This document shows, one piece after another, positions 25,247 to 34,297 of a DNA stretch of 64,000 nucleotides. The position numbers and the translations under genes are program-made. Where the stretch lies: NCBI GenBank assembly GCA_942493375.1, contig OW818698.1, positions 6,882,001 to 6,946,000 on the forward strand. Reading direction: 5' to 3'. Numbering within the stretch: position 1 is the first letter of the stretch; each line of letters begins with the position of its first letter. The notes under the pieces are model-generated. The model had not been told where the DNA came from. It saw nothing but the letters and a program-made list of their open reading frames with translations, and did no database searches. Source of the DNA: G942493375 sp942493375 (lineage in GTDB: Bacteria > Armatimonadota > UBA5829).

Positions 25247-28200
25247 CTATTTAAGTTCTATGATTCTCCAGCTTCGTCCGCCAATCGGAATTGATATGGT
25301 GCCTTTGTTGATCTCGATACCCTCACCGGTCGTTGCATCACTAGCCTTTACCATTGATGGCAGTTTCTTCAACACTGGTCCAATATTAATTGAGCAATCG
25401 ACAGTCTTTTCTGTCTGGCTGCCAACAACCACAAGCGCTCTGTCCGGTTTAATATATATACTGGCCAGTATGTCTTTGTTGCTGACTTTATAGAGTGGTG
25501 ATTTATCCCAATAGGGGATAAATCTGGTTTTAGCATCCTGGTAGTCCATAAGAGCTTTTGTAACAGATACAGGCTGCCAGCGAGTCTCTATGTCATGGAC
25601 AAGGGAGATTGCAAGTCCTTCATCGGCAGTAAACTTACCTGGCAAGAACTCTCCTCTGTATCCATAGTTTGTTCCCATGTATGCAGAAACAAATGAACCA
25701 GTATCAAGCATGTATCCATTTTTATAACGGGCCAGGGCTTCTCCATCCAGGTATGAGTCGCATAGGGATGTAGTCGCTACATTGATACCCCCACCGGTAT
25801 GTGCACACATATAGACATCCTTACCGCGCTGGACAAATATATTACGTAACCTCATCAGGAAGCGTCTGGTTTCCCGCATAGGCATAGTCATTCCGTATTT
25901 GCCATTACCCAATATTGTAGCGCAACCGACATGGGTCGGGTTTTCGCAGGGCCAGGCTACACTGGTGCCGTCCATATAGACACCGTCGATTCCAGTTTCA
26001 TCTGCGATTCTTGCAATGCCATCTAATAGTAGATCACCGAATGGGCCATTAACACAGGCATAATACCCGTTCTGCTTGATCTCATCATATTCACGTCTGT
26101 AGTTCATATCTATCCTGCCCAGGCCAAAGTCGTATTCCATACCCTTCCACTCAGGAGCAGCATCAGACATGTCCTGGTTGAAGTAAATCAGGAATCTCAT
26201 TCCTCTTGCATGACAGGCATCGGCGACTAGTTTAAGTTTTGGTATCTGTTCAAAGTCAGGATACCCCTGAATACGGGACCAGTTCTCGTGGAACATGACA
26301 ACCTTGACTCCCTGTTTTGCCAGATTGTCTATATGCAGTCCAACCGGATCGCGCGTAATTGCATTGCCATATTTACCAGGCACTAAAGCGCAGTTGTTGA
26401 TTATTGTAAATGGGATATTACGTGAACCTTGTGTAGGTCTATCTACATTCTCGCAATCAGCTAGAAGCAGAGTATTTGCATCTTCTGTAAGTTTAGCTGT
26501 GGGAATCGTGTTGACATCTCTCTGAGTCTTGGATATTCGAATGTTATCGACCTGGAAAGCATCGACATTGAAAATCATCTGCTTTGAAGCTAATCCGCCC
26601 TTAAGTAGAGCATTAGCGTCAAATTCTACTACCGAGTCGTTTACTTTCAGCCTGATTTTATCTCCCCAGGATAGTGACACATAGCTCCACTGGTCAGCCG
26701 GAAGCACACCTCCACCTGCAGCAAGAATAGTTATGTATTCCCTTTTTGAGTTCTGCCGGAGGAGGACCAGATTACGGCTGTCTGCGTTGTAGTAAAGAAT
26801 CAGGATCTCTGGTTCTGTTGTAAACAGTGCAAACAACTGCCGGTTGTATACAGATCGGTCTTTAGTTGTATCGTAGACTTCGTTCGGGTCGAATGTTGGT
26901 TTTATCCAGCATTCCATAGTACCCTTTTCAAGCTCAATGCTTTTTTCGGAATTGAAAGCTACCATACTGCCTTCTTTGGATGTTGGCAGGTCCCATTCAG
27001 CCATTGGATGATAAGTATTTAATTTCTTAAGAGAGATCGGTTTCGTCGGTGTATACTGCAGTGCAAATGACATCTTGTATGGAGTTGTCATCGTCGTGCG
27101 AGTATCAATAAACTGGGTCTTCCAGCGTGAATTCACCACTTGGACCTGGTTCGGAATATCCTTGCTTTTGATCCACTCAACATTTTCAGCAAGTAGTGAA
27201 ATTCCCCTGCGCTCATCTCCGATCCACATATTGTAGCTGCCGGAGAATGGACAGCGCAGTCCGGCTGGTGAGATAGTTCCGCCTTGCTGAGAGTTTCCCA
27301 GACAGTAGTATTTAGAAACGCTGGCAGTCATCGGCATATCCAGATAGACTGAATCAACCGATTGCTTGCCTTTTGGAATCAGAGAAGCTTCATTCCAGGT
27401 GAATCCATCATAATCGATAGTAGATATAATACGAAGATCAAAGCTCTTGCTTTTCCATATACTCTCTACTTTTGCCTGAGTCTGATCTATCGAAGTGACT
27501 TTACATGTCTTTGATTGCCAGATAATTGTTTTTCCACTTGATTTTACAATTATCTGTATTGGATCTGATAACATTTGCTTACCAGCGCTTAATGCCTTGG
27601 CAGGGAGTGCAGAATCCACATATTGCAGAGTTCTGCCTATGATGTTGACATTCTTTCCAGAGACCTTAACAGGTGTCCATGGAGGTAGTACTTTAAGAGG
27701 AAGACCAGCCTTTGTTCCTTCCCATTTATACTTTGGTGGGATAATACTGGAGCAAGTCTGTTGATCAAGCACTTTACCGTCTTTTGATGTAACTACAAGT
27801 GTTCCTGTATATGAATCCCCCGTATTGCCGGATATAGGAAGCTTGATTGTAGTACCTTTGATATTAGTCAGGTCAACAGTTTTTGATGTTTCACCGCTGG
27901 TTCCCTTAACAGTCAGGACAGCCGTCACAGCGTCTGAGCCTGGAAGCATTGTGATATCAGCCCATACTTGCCGTATTGATGAGAAATATCGGAGTTGTGT
28001 TTTAAGCTTCTTCGGCAAATCTCTCCCGACGATACCTGCAAGCAAAGGTGTTGATTCACCAGCTACTCTGAGATCGTATGTAGCCGATGAAGTGCCTTCA
28101 TTAGCTACCGTGAAGTCGGCAGATATTTTTGTCTCTCCCGATGGAGAAACAGTGAAAGACTTTTTGAATGGATCAGTTCCCTTGGAGGTAACCGTCAACT

Positions 28201-29062
28201 CGATTTTGGTTTCAGTTTGAGTATTATTAACAGCAGTAAATGCCAGTTTGTTAGTTCCTACTCTTGGCTTTGATGTCAGGTCCTGTTGAATCACCGGGTG
28301 ATCCTGAGTAAAGCGTATGGCGCCAATAGGAAGTGGAGTGTATCCGCCATATCCTCTATTGACCATCCCACTGCGTCCTGCAGGTCTGTTTCGGAATATG
28401 TTGAATCCCCAGAGGGTGTTAATAGGGCAGCTGGACACTCCGACAGATGCAAAGGGAATCGCTATTTCAGCAATCCAGAATCCTTTCTGTACGGATACCT
28501 TTGCTTTCCAGGATGCATTCCAGGCAGGGACATCGTTTTTCGCTTCAGCCATCGAACCTTTGCAGTTAACTGCATACTCGTAATAAGCCTTGATATCCGT
28601 ATACCAGTTATCAAATGAACCTTCATACCCACCATAAGTGATCTCGGCTTCTTTAGTCTTTGTAAGGTCTTCAGGGGCTAGATAGACTCTAACACAGTCA
28701 TCATCCTGCACTTTATCGTCGTGCTTACGCACAAATCCCACAGGCCCATTTTTACTCGGTTCCAGCATTCTAATGGCAACATATAAATTGGCATTATCAG
28801 CGGTTATGTATGCAATGGAATTGGGGGCGGCAGTGGTTACACCATCGCTATCCAGAAAATTGCTGATAGCAGCTGCACCAGTCCACTCATTGGCACTGAT
28901 TTTACCATCGATGATTGGGGCTTTAGTGCATTTTGATACCGTCACACATGCCCGGTCTGCTGCAAAAGAACATGATGTCAGTAATGTAATGAGAACAATT
29001 GATAGTGTAATAACTTTCAACGGAGTACTCCTCTGTTTGTGTCTCAATGCGATTGTATGCAA
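25247..29062 (-). CDS. Large secreted multidomain glycosidase-like protein (CBM9-like, LamG-like, TIM barrel)
   Basis: 1271 residues. The signal peptide is near residues 16-35 (VITLSIVLITLLTSCSFAA); a Cys there could also make it a lipoprotein. Residues about 45-250 resemble CBM9/DOMON-type sugar-binding modules (APIIDGKISANEWTGAA, LYVAIRMLEPS, WIAEIAIPFASVGV). The middle part is beta-rich. A LamG-like sandwich (GTMECWIKPTFDPNEVYD) lies near 720-850. The C-terminal third looks like an alpha-glycosidase TIM barrel (VVMFHENWSRI, FLIYFNQDM, GVYMDGTS) and resembles DUF6067/GH123-type proteins. The Asp in VYMDG is a plausible catalytic residue. Substrate unknown. It stands alone, between the IS element and a family B repeat. 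Confidence 0.7.
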   Translation of the reverse strand: MHTIALRHKQRSTPLKVITLSIVLITLLTSCSFAADRACVTVSKCTKAPIIDGKISANEWTGAAAISNFLDSDGVTTAAPNSIAYITADNANLYVAIRMLEPSKNGPVGFVRKHDDKVQDDDCVRVYLAPEDLTKTKEAEITYGGYEGSFDNWYTDIKAYYEYAVNCKGSMAEAKNDVPAWNASWKAKVSVQKGFWIAEIAIPFASVGVSSCPINTLWGFNIFRNRPAGRSGMVNRGYGGYTPLPIGAIRFTQDHPVIQQDLTSKPRVGTNKLAFTAVNNTQTETKIELTVTSKGTDPFKKSFTVSPSGETKISADFTVANEGTSSATYDLRVAGESTPLLAGIVGRDLPKKLKTQLRYFSSIRQVWADITMLPGSDAVTAVLTVKGTSGETSKTVDLTNIKGTTIKLPISGNTGDSYTGTLVVTSKDGKVLDQQTCSSIIPPKYKWEGTKAGLPLKVLPPWTPVKVSGKNVNIIGRTLQYVDSALPAKALSAGKQMLSDPIQIIVKSSGKTIIWQSKTCKVTSIDQTQAKVESIWKSKSFDLRIISTIDYDGFTWNEASLIPKGKQSVDSVYLDMPMTASVSKYYCLGNSQQGGTISPAGLRCPFSGSYNMWIGDERRGISLLAENVEWIKSKDIPNQVQVVNSRWKTQFIDTRTTMTTPYKMSFALQYTPTKPISLKKLNTYHPMAEWDLPTSKEGSMVAFNSEKSIELEKGTMECWIKPTFDPNEVYDTTKDRSVYNRQLFALFTTEPEILILYYNADSRNLVLLRQNSKREYITILAAGGGVLPADQWSYVSLSWGDKIRLKVNDSVVEFDANALLKGGLASKQMIFNVDAFQVDNIRISKTQRDVNTIPTAKLTEDANTLLLADCENVDRPTQGSRNIPFTIINNCALVPGKYGNAITRDPVGLHIDNLAKQGVKVVMFHENWSRIQGYPDFEQIPKLKLVADACHARGMRFLIYFNQDMSDAAPEWKGMEYDFGLGRIDMNYRREYDEIKQNGYYACVNGPFGDLLLDGIARIADETGIDGVYMDGTSVAWPCENPTHVGCATILGNGKYGMTMPMRETRRFLMRLRNIFVQRGKDVYMCAHTGGGINVATTSLCDSYLDGEALARYKNGYMLDTGSFVSAYMGTNYGYRGEFLPGKFTADEGLAISLVHDIETRWQPVSVTKALMDYQDAKTRFIPYWDKSPLYKVSNKDILASIYIKPDRALVVVGSQTEKTVDCSINIGPVLKKLPSMVKASDATTGEGIEINKGTISIPIGGRSWRIIELK

Positions 29063-29146
29063 GCCAATTATAGGCTGGTGTGGTTATATTTGCCAATGAC
29101 TAAGATTGCTATGTGTTAACTATAATTGCCATTGCAAATAAGGCAG

Positions 29147-29228
29147 TTAGCCCGCTATATTCACCAAGCTTTGCTTTTGTCCGGCAGTAGGGATAAAAGT
29201 TGAGTTGATCATGAATAATGCGGGTTAG
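29147..29228. repeat. Family B 82-bp repeat
   Basis: Ends TTAGCCCGCTATATTCA and TGAATAATGCGGGTTAG form imperfect inverted termini. The interior CCAAGC..TGCTTTTGTCCGGCAGTA aligns without gaps to the copy at 53867-53948. It lies just downstream of the dehydrogenase stop. Confidence 0.8.
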
Positions 29229-30199
29229 TATCCTCGGTCATTTAGATACACATTCATCATCCTCTCACCGGCTAGAAAGGTTTTGAGGTTTGTGATGAAT
29301 ATCTCTGCTGCGCGTTCGCTGTAACGTGGACTGGCACCTGCAGTATGGGGAGTAATTATCGTGTGAGGTATGTCGTAAATCGGGTTATCCGATGGCAGAG
29401 GTTCGGTAGGAAATACATCCAATGCCGCACCTGCGATCTTACCACTCTGCAAAGCTTTATTCAGTGCCACATGATCGATCATTGCACCTCTGGCTATGTT
29501 TATTATGAATGAGCCTGTTTTCATAATCCCAAGCTCTTCTTCGCCGATTAACGCACGTGTGGAATCGGTCAATGGAACCGCCAACACCAGGAAATCTGAG
29601 ATCTTCAAAAGGTCATGGAGTTGTTCTGTTTTATATACCCGGTCAACACTGGGCAGACTATCCACATAAGTCCGCTTGGTTCCTACAACTGTCATCCCAA
29701 ACGCTTTGCATAACCTGGCAATATTCAAACCGATCTTACCAAGTCCGATTATCCCAACAGTCTTTTCGAAGAGTTCCCCGCTCGTAGCAGCCATCTCGGA
29801 GCGATTGAAGTTCTTGTATGACTGCAGCTTTGATGCGGCATCCAGACGTCTTGAGAGTGCCAGCATTAGAGCTAGAGTATGCTCAGCAACCGGCACCGTG
29901 TGTATCCCGCTCATTGTAGTCAGTGTTATTCCACTCTCGAGTAACTCCGGGAACACTGTGTGGTCGATCCCAGCGCTCCCGAATTGGATCCATTTGAGGC
30001 GTTTTGCAGACTCCAATAATTCAGGCGTTATTCGATAACAGAACACTGCATCTGCATCTACGATCTCTCTCTTTATTGAATCAAGATCTTCGCAGACTAC
30101 AAATTCGTGTTCTGTCAGCGTCTGTCTCATTATTTGAATAGTCTTATCAACTATTTCACGAGTCTCCAGGTGATGGGCAAGCCACGCTACTACCTTCAA
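29225..30199 (-). CDS. D-2-hydroxyacid dehydrogenase
   Basis: 324-residue NAD-dependent dehydrogenase that reduces or oxidises a 2-keto/2-hydroxy acid. The cofactor motif VGIIGLGKIGLNIARLCKAF is intact. Catalytic residues are the Arg in INIARGAMID, the Glu in VFPTEPLPSDNP and the His in IITPHTAGASPR. The start ATG overlaps the stop of the preceding metallo-hydrolase gene (ATGA), and the four-gene operon also holds a mutarotase-like protein and a GntR regulator, suggesting a sugar-acid or uronate-derived substrate. The specific substrate (glyoxylate, hydroxypyruvate, phosphoglycerate or other) cannot be told; there is no C-terminal ACT domain, so it is not a typical SerA. Confidence 0.88.
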   Translation of the reverse strand: MKVVAWLAHHLETREIVDKTIQIMRQTLTEHEFVVCEDLDSIKREIVDADAVFCYRITPELLESAKRLKWIQFGSAGIDHTVFPELLESGITLTTMSGIHTVPVAEHTLALMLALSRRLDAASKLQSYKNFNRSEMAATSGELFEKTVGIIGLGKIGLNIARLCKAFGMTVVGTKRTYVDSLPSVDRVYKTEQLHDLLKISDFLVLAVPLTDSTRALIGEEELGIMKTGSFIINIARGAMIDHVALNKALQSGKIAGAALDVFPTEPLPSDNPIYDIPHTIITPHTAGASPRYSERAAEIFITNLKTFLAGERMMNVYLNDRGY

Positions 30200-30957
30200 A
30201 CTATTTCAATCCCTCTTCCGGGTTTCAATAACTGGACTCGAGTTTTCGGAGATAATTCAGCAACAGCCTTCTGGAAATTAGCGGGACTTCCCCCGTGTTC
30301 TGCAGAAAGACCAAAATGGGATGGAATAGCGACTTCGGCATTGCACTGTTTTACTATTTCCGCTGCATCTGTTTCAGTCAGGTTGCCAAACTCACCATTG
30401 ATGCAGGGGATTACGATTGTCGGACTGGTTTCAATAGCCGGTGCCATTGCTTCATCATTTATGCATGTGTCTCCAGTGAAGAAAATCCGATGCTTGCCAT
30501 ATGTCATTAGAAATCCGAGTGCTGTGTCGCACTGATCGCCATGGTCAGCCTTAATAATCTTTACATCAACTGCACCGGCTTTGTAATGGTCACCGAAATT
30601 CGCGGCAGTAAATGCATGATTATGGTCGTTCAAATATTCGCTGCAGGATAATGAAGCTAAAATCTTGCTGTCAGGATTAGCTGCCATTAATTCTTCAAAG
30701 CAACCAACATCCAAATGATCCCCATGGTCGTGGGTTATCAACAGATGGTCGAAATGCAAATTGGCAGCATCTATGGGCGCCAGGCTTAATCTAATAAACC
30801 CCACGATATCCTCAACATAATCGCTGAGATATGGGTCTATACAGAGAATATCCCCGCTTGCGAACTTAAAAACAAATCCTGATGCTGCTAACCAGTATAC
30901 GATGACTCCATCATTAGCTGGCATGTCGGTGCGGACATTTGCTATTTGATAACTCAT
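30196..30957 (-). CDS. MBL-fold metallo-hydrolase (UlaG-like)
   Basis: 253-residue metallo-beta-lactamase-fold protein. The metal motif HDHGDHLD is intact, preceded by DHLLITHDHGD, and later FTGDTCIND and SHFGLSAEHGG supply further ligands. The strongest resemblance is to UlaG/RomA-like hydrolases, some of which open ascorbate-6-phosphate lactone. With a 2-hydroxyacid dehydrogenase coupled by 4-bp overlap, a lactonase role in sugar-acid breakdown is reasonable but inferred. It follows the GntR gene after a 48-bp gap on the same strand. Confidence 0.82.
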   Translation of the reverse strand: MSYQIANVRTDMPANDGVIVYWLAASGFVFKFASGDILCIDPYLSDYVEDIVGFIRLSLAPIDAANLHFDHLLITHDHGDHLDVGCFEELMAANPDSKILASLSCSEYLNDHNHAFTAANFGDHYKAGAVDVKIIKADHGDQCDTALGFLMTYGKHRIFFTGDTCINDEAMAPAIETSPTIVIPCINGEFGNLTETDAAEIVKQCNAEVAIPSHFGLSAEHGGSPANFQKAVAELSPKTRVQLLKPGRGIEIV

Positions 30958-31005
30958 ATTCTTATACCTCGACTTAGTTTTTATAATGAGATATACTACA
31001 GTTAT

Positions 31006-31776
31006 TCAGTTATTCTTCTCTTCGGAGGCTGAAATAGTATTATGGCTTGAGACTGAAGTCAGTGACGTCAACACAATGTGTGTCTTAATAAGCGCTGCAG
31101 CTTCCTGGCAATTGCCTGCTTCAAGAGCGTCTACTATTGCCCTGTGTGATTCTGCACTCTGAAACTTCAGAGGAGTGTTGATGTTTTCCAGCGCTGCATA
31201 TAAAAGCATTTTCATCTGGCTTTTGAGACAGTTCCAGAATTGAATAGCCCGCCGGTTTCCTGATGCATTTACTATACTCTCATGGAAATCAAAATCAGCT
31301 TCCATAATAGCTTTAGTATCGGGTTCAGCTACTTTGTTTAAAGAAACCATAATATCCACGCGTTTTTTTATCTCATCCAAAGGTAAAGTTCTGTTAGCTA
31401 TACAGGTCTCGACAGCCAGACACTCAATAGCAATTCTTAGTGTTCGTATCTCCTCCGCATCGTGATCTGCCAGAGTAACCACCTCTGTGTAGCGGTTGCG
31501 GACCCGGCGTATCAATCCCTCTGCCTCAAGTCTCATAAATGCTTCACGGACGCAGGCACGACTGACGCACAGACTGGATGCCAGCGTTTCTTCAGGGAGT
31601 CTTGAACCCGCCGGGATCTTACCCTGTATAATCATGTCTCGTATATGGTCAGATGCCCTGTCGCCAAGCGATTTGAACTCGACTTCGGACAATCCCAGAT
31701 TATTTGCAGGTTGAGCTGAGTTCTTTGCTGTCCCGAATAATCCCAGTTTCTTTGTTATTGTTACTTTTTTTTGCAT
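31006..31776 (-). CDS. GntR-family transcriptional regulator (FadR subfamily)
   Basis: 256 residues. The N-terminal winged helix-turn-helix (RASDHIRDMIIQGKIPAGSR, then LCVSRACVREAFMRLEAEGL) is followed by an all-helical FCD effector domain (EEIRTLRIAIECLAVETC, EADFDFHESIVNASGNRRAI, with metal-type Asp/His). It probably senses a small carboxylate or sugar acid and represses its operon. Its start overlaps the stop of the mutarotase-like gene (TGATG). A 15-nt palindrome in the divergent spacer at 33049-33063 is a candidate operator. There is an unusual 30-residue N-terminal extension before the HTH. Confidence 0.9.
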   Translation of the reverse strand: MQKKVTITKKLGLFGTAKNSAQPANNLGLSEVEFKSLGDRASDHIRDMIIQGKIPAGSRLPEETLASSLCVSRACVREAFMRLEAEGLIRRVRNRYTEVVTLADHDAEEIRTLRIAIECLAVETCIANRTLPLDEIKKRVDIMVSLNKVAEPDTKAIMEADFDFHESIVNASGNRRAIQFWNCLKSQMKMLLYAALENINTPLKFQSAESHRAIVDALEAGNCQEAAALIKTHIVLTSLTSVSSHNTISASEEKNN

Positions 31777-32825
31777 CAGTAATTTGTTCCAGTATGTGTT
31801 GCACGAAAATTACTCAAGACTTGCATAAGCTCTATTTCAGGTCCTTGAAAAGCATACAATCGGCTAAAACCTTGAATTTCAGGAGTGTCACTGATTGATG
31901 TCAACGCTTGACTATGGTATTCCAGTTCACCAAAATTGTAAGTATCTCCACCATAATAGAGCTGGACAGGACAAGCCTCTCCAGGACGTCCATCCGGAGG
32001 TATATCAATATAATTAGCGTCGGGGTCGATATCAAATGTTCGTATCAATAGAGTGTCGTAGCGCAAATATGCCAGGAATCCGGAGGAATCTGTTGCAGTC
32101 AATCCAATCTTGTATTGATTACTGCCGTCAAACCTAACTGGTAACAAACCATTGTATGGATCACCGACACAGCCGCCTTTTTCCCCGATATATTCAACTA
32201 TGCCAGGAGCAGTGTTATTAATGCCCATCATAACAATCCCACCTTTTGGTACCTGGCTCAGGTTCCAAAAGCTAATCGGGGTAGGGACACCGGCTGTCAG
32301 TTCCAGGGATATTTTTTCTTCATATCCTGCTGATTCAATTGCGGGACTGCTGCAGAGCTCTGCAAGTTCGGACTCACCCAGTGACCTAAAAAATCGAGAA
32401 ACCTTGAATGGAGTCTCAGAAACAGACTCAAAACCCTTTATGACTCCTGTATTGTCTAGTTGTACTGTGTCGTTTTCCGCCGTATATGTATAATCTCCCG
32501 GATCCATACACCGGGGAACTGAATAGCTGCCCCATGGGTCGTCATAGTCTGAAATGAAAAAGTCTCGTTCAGGGGAGAGCCACAGACGATCACCACCGGG
32601 ATTCGCCCATATGGTAAAATCCTGCAAGGAACCATTCATTACAGCTTCAGGGAAGTCAGGATTACACCACAGCAGACTACTCTCATCGGGAGAAGTCCAA
32701 ATGCCCATAACTCTCCCAAACTCCGGCAGGAAAGCGATCTGTCCGTCTTTACCAGTATTCAATTCTAATACAGTAAGTCCGCAATCCCTCAGTGTTTCAG
32801 TAACTGTTTTAAATGTGGTTTTCAT
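31776..32825 (-). CDS. Galactose-mutarotase-fold protein (DUF6786-like)
   Basis: 349 residues, first gene of the four-gene minus-strand operon. The sequence is beta-rich, with ANPGGDRLWLSPERDFF near residues 73-89, a pattern seen in aldose-epimerase-like proteins of the DUF6786/DUF4432 type, and a C-terminal YYGGDTYNFGELEYHSQA block. It probably binds a sugar or sugar derivative; catalysis as an epimerase is unproven. No signal peptide is seen, so it acts in the cytoplasm. It is translationally coupled to the GntR gene and divergent from the CE7 esterase. Confidence 0.6.
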   Translation of the reverse strand: MKTTFKTVTETLRDCGLTVLELNTGKDGQIAFLPEFGRVMGIWTSPDESSLLWCNPDFPEAVMNGSLQDFTIWANPGGDRLWLSPERDFFISDYDDPWGSYSVPRCMDPGDYTYTAENDTVQLDNTGVIKGFESVSETPFKVSRFFRSLGESELAELCSSPAIESAGYEEKISLELTAGVPTPISFWNLSQVPKGGIVMMGINNTAPGIVEYIGEKGGCVGDPYNGLLPVRFDGSNQYKIGLTATDSSGFLAYLRYDTLLIRTFDIDPDANYIDIPPDGRPGEACPVQLYYGGDTYNFGELEYHSQALTSISDTPEIQGFSRLYAFQGPEIELMQVLSNFRATHTGTNY

Positions 32826-33016
32826 TAGCTGGAGTTCACCTCTGATCCGTTTTGACCATATATAAATGTCATACCGATGTGGTAGATGACGCTTGAATGT
32901 GCATCATAATATGCATCAACCTTGTGGAGTATATCAGCATTTTCGGTCAGTAGTCAATTGTCGACAATGTAATCAGAAAGATTCTCTGAAGGATGGACCG
33001 CCATACATGGCAAAGT

Positions 33017-33063
33017 AGTAAAGGTAAAGTTTTTACTATTTCAACAAACGCGTATGATACGCG
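33017..33063. promoter_or_regulatory. Candidate operator palindromes in the divergent spacer
   Basis: CGCGTATGATACGCG (33049-33063) is a perfect 7+1+7 palindrome. Just upstream TAGTAAA pairs with TTTACTA (33017-33039). They lie within 70 bp of the esterase start and between it and the GntR-containing operon, a natural position for autoregulation. Confidence 0.45.
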
Positions 33064-33084
33064 CTAATATCAAGGAGATATATA

Positions 33085-34044
33085 ATGCCTTTGATCGACA
33101 TGCCTTTGGCTGAACTTGAAAAATTCCAGGGCCGCAATCCACGACCTGCAGACTTCGATGAGTATTGGGACAGTTCGCTGGCAGAAATGCACAGTCTTGA
33201 TGCTAATGTAGAGTTGGTTCCTCGTGATATCAAGTCCGTAACAGCTGAATGTTTTGACCTGTATTTTACCGGAGTTGGTGGCGCCAGAATACATGCAAAG
33301 TACATGCGTCCTAAAAACACTACCGAAAAGCATCCTGCAGTCGTAATTCTTCATGGTTATTCCGGTCACAGTGGAGACTGGTTCGGACATTTGGGTTGGA
33401 TCAGCCAGGGGTATTCTGTTGCTGCAATCGATGTGCGTGGCCAGGGTGGTTATTCCGAAGACATCGGTGGTACCATAGGAAATACTCTACACGGACATAT
33501 TATCCGTGGTTTGGCTGACGATCCAAAGAAGCTTCTGTTCAGATCTATCTATCTGGATTGTGCGCAGCTTGCTGGAATTATTATTGGTATGCCGGAAGTT
33601 GATCCGAAAAGAGTGGGGGTTACCGGTGGCTCACAGGGCGGTGGACTCACTCTTGCCTGTGCAGCACTTGAACCTCGTTTGAAACTTGCTGCACCGGTCT
33701 TTCCTTTTCTTTGTGACTACTTAAGAGTCTGGGAAATGGATCTTGCAGTCGGTGCTTATGCAGAACTTCGCGAGTATCTTCGATTTTTTGACCCAAGGCA
33801 TGAGCATATTGATGAGACCTTTATGAAACTGGGTTATATAGACAACCAGCATCTAGCTTCTCGCATTAAATCAGAAGTATTGATGCTCACTGGTCTTATG
33901 GACACCATATGTCCACCGTCTACCCAGTTTGCCGCCTACAATAAGATCACCTCCAAAAAGAATGTCATACTTTACCCGGATTTTGGTCATGAAGGATTGC
34001 CAGATTCTTCAGATATCATACTTGGGTTTATGGCAGGACTCTGA
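33085..34044 (+). CDS. axeA: CE7-type acetyl esterase (acetyl xylan esterase/cephalosporin C deacetylase)
   Basis: 319-residue alpha/beta hydrolase that removes acetyl groups from xylo-oligosaccharides and other small esters. CE7 signatures are all present: the DVRGQGGYS block (116-124), the nucleophile elbow GGSQGGG (Ser183), the Asp in TGLMDTICPP (D273) and the His in DFGHEG (H302). Length matches the family, whose members are cytoplasmic and usually hexameric; no signal peptide is seen. AAGGAG is 9-10 nt before ATG. It is divergent from the GntR operon. Confidence 0.9.
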   Translation: MPLIDMPLAELEKFQGRNPRPADFDEYWDSSLAEMHSLDANVELVPRDIKSVTAECFDLYFTGVGGARIHAKYMRPKNTTEKHPAVVILHGYSGHSGDWFGHLGWISQGYSVAAIDVRGQGGYSEDIGGTIGNTLHGHIIRGLADDPKKLLFRSIYLDCAQLAGIIIGMPEVDPKRVGVTGGSQGGGLTLACAALEPRLKLAAPVFPFLCDYLRVWEMDLAVGAYAELREYLRFFDPRHEHIDETFMKLGYIDNQHLASRIKSEVLMLTGLMDTICPPSTQFAAYNKITSKKNVILYPDFGHEGLPDSSDIILGFMAGL

Positions 34045-34057
34045 TCGTAAATTCGCG

Positions 34058-34097
34058 ATAAGGCAACTCGTATTTAATATAAGCGTTGCCTTATTTG
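34058..34097 (+). terminator. Hairpin terminator after the CE7 esterase
   Basis: The 10-bp stem ATAAGGCAAC / GTTGCCTTAT (34058-34067 with 34085-34094) has a 17-nt loop and is followed by a short T-rich stretch (TTTGCTT). The T-tract is weak. Confidence 0.5.
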
Positions 34098-34297
34098 CTT
34101 ATCAGCCACAATTCTTATCATCATATAAGATATCCACAGTGGTGAAGATATTGTGCTAATTTACCGACAATCCATTTGTATTTCTCACTTCGTATTTCGC
34201 AGTTATTTTGCGCAATTTCCAGATTATTATCCTGATATTGGCAATTTACCAGTTAAGAGATTTAGCGAATAATATAGATGTGAGTTGATCGGATCAT

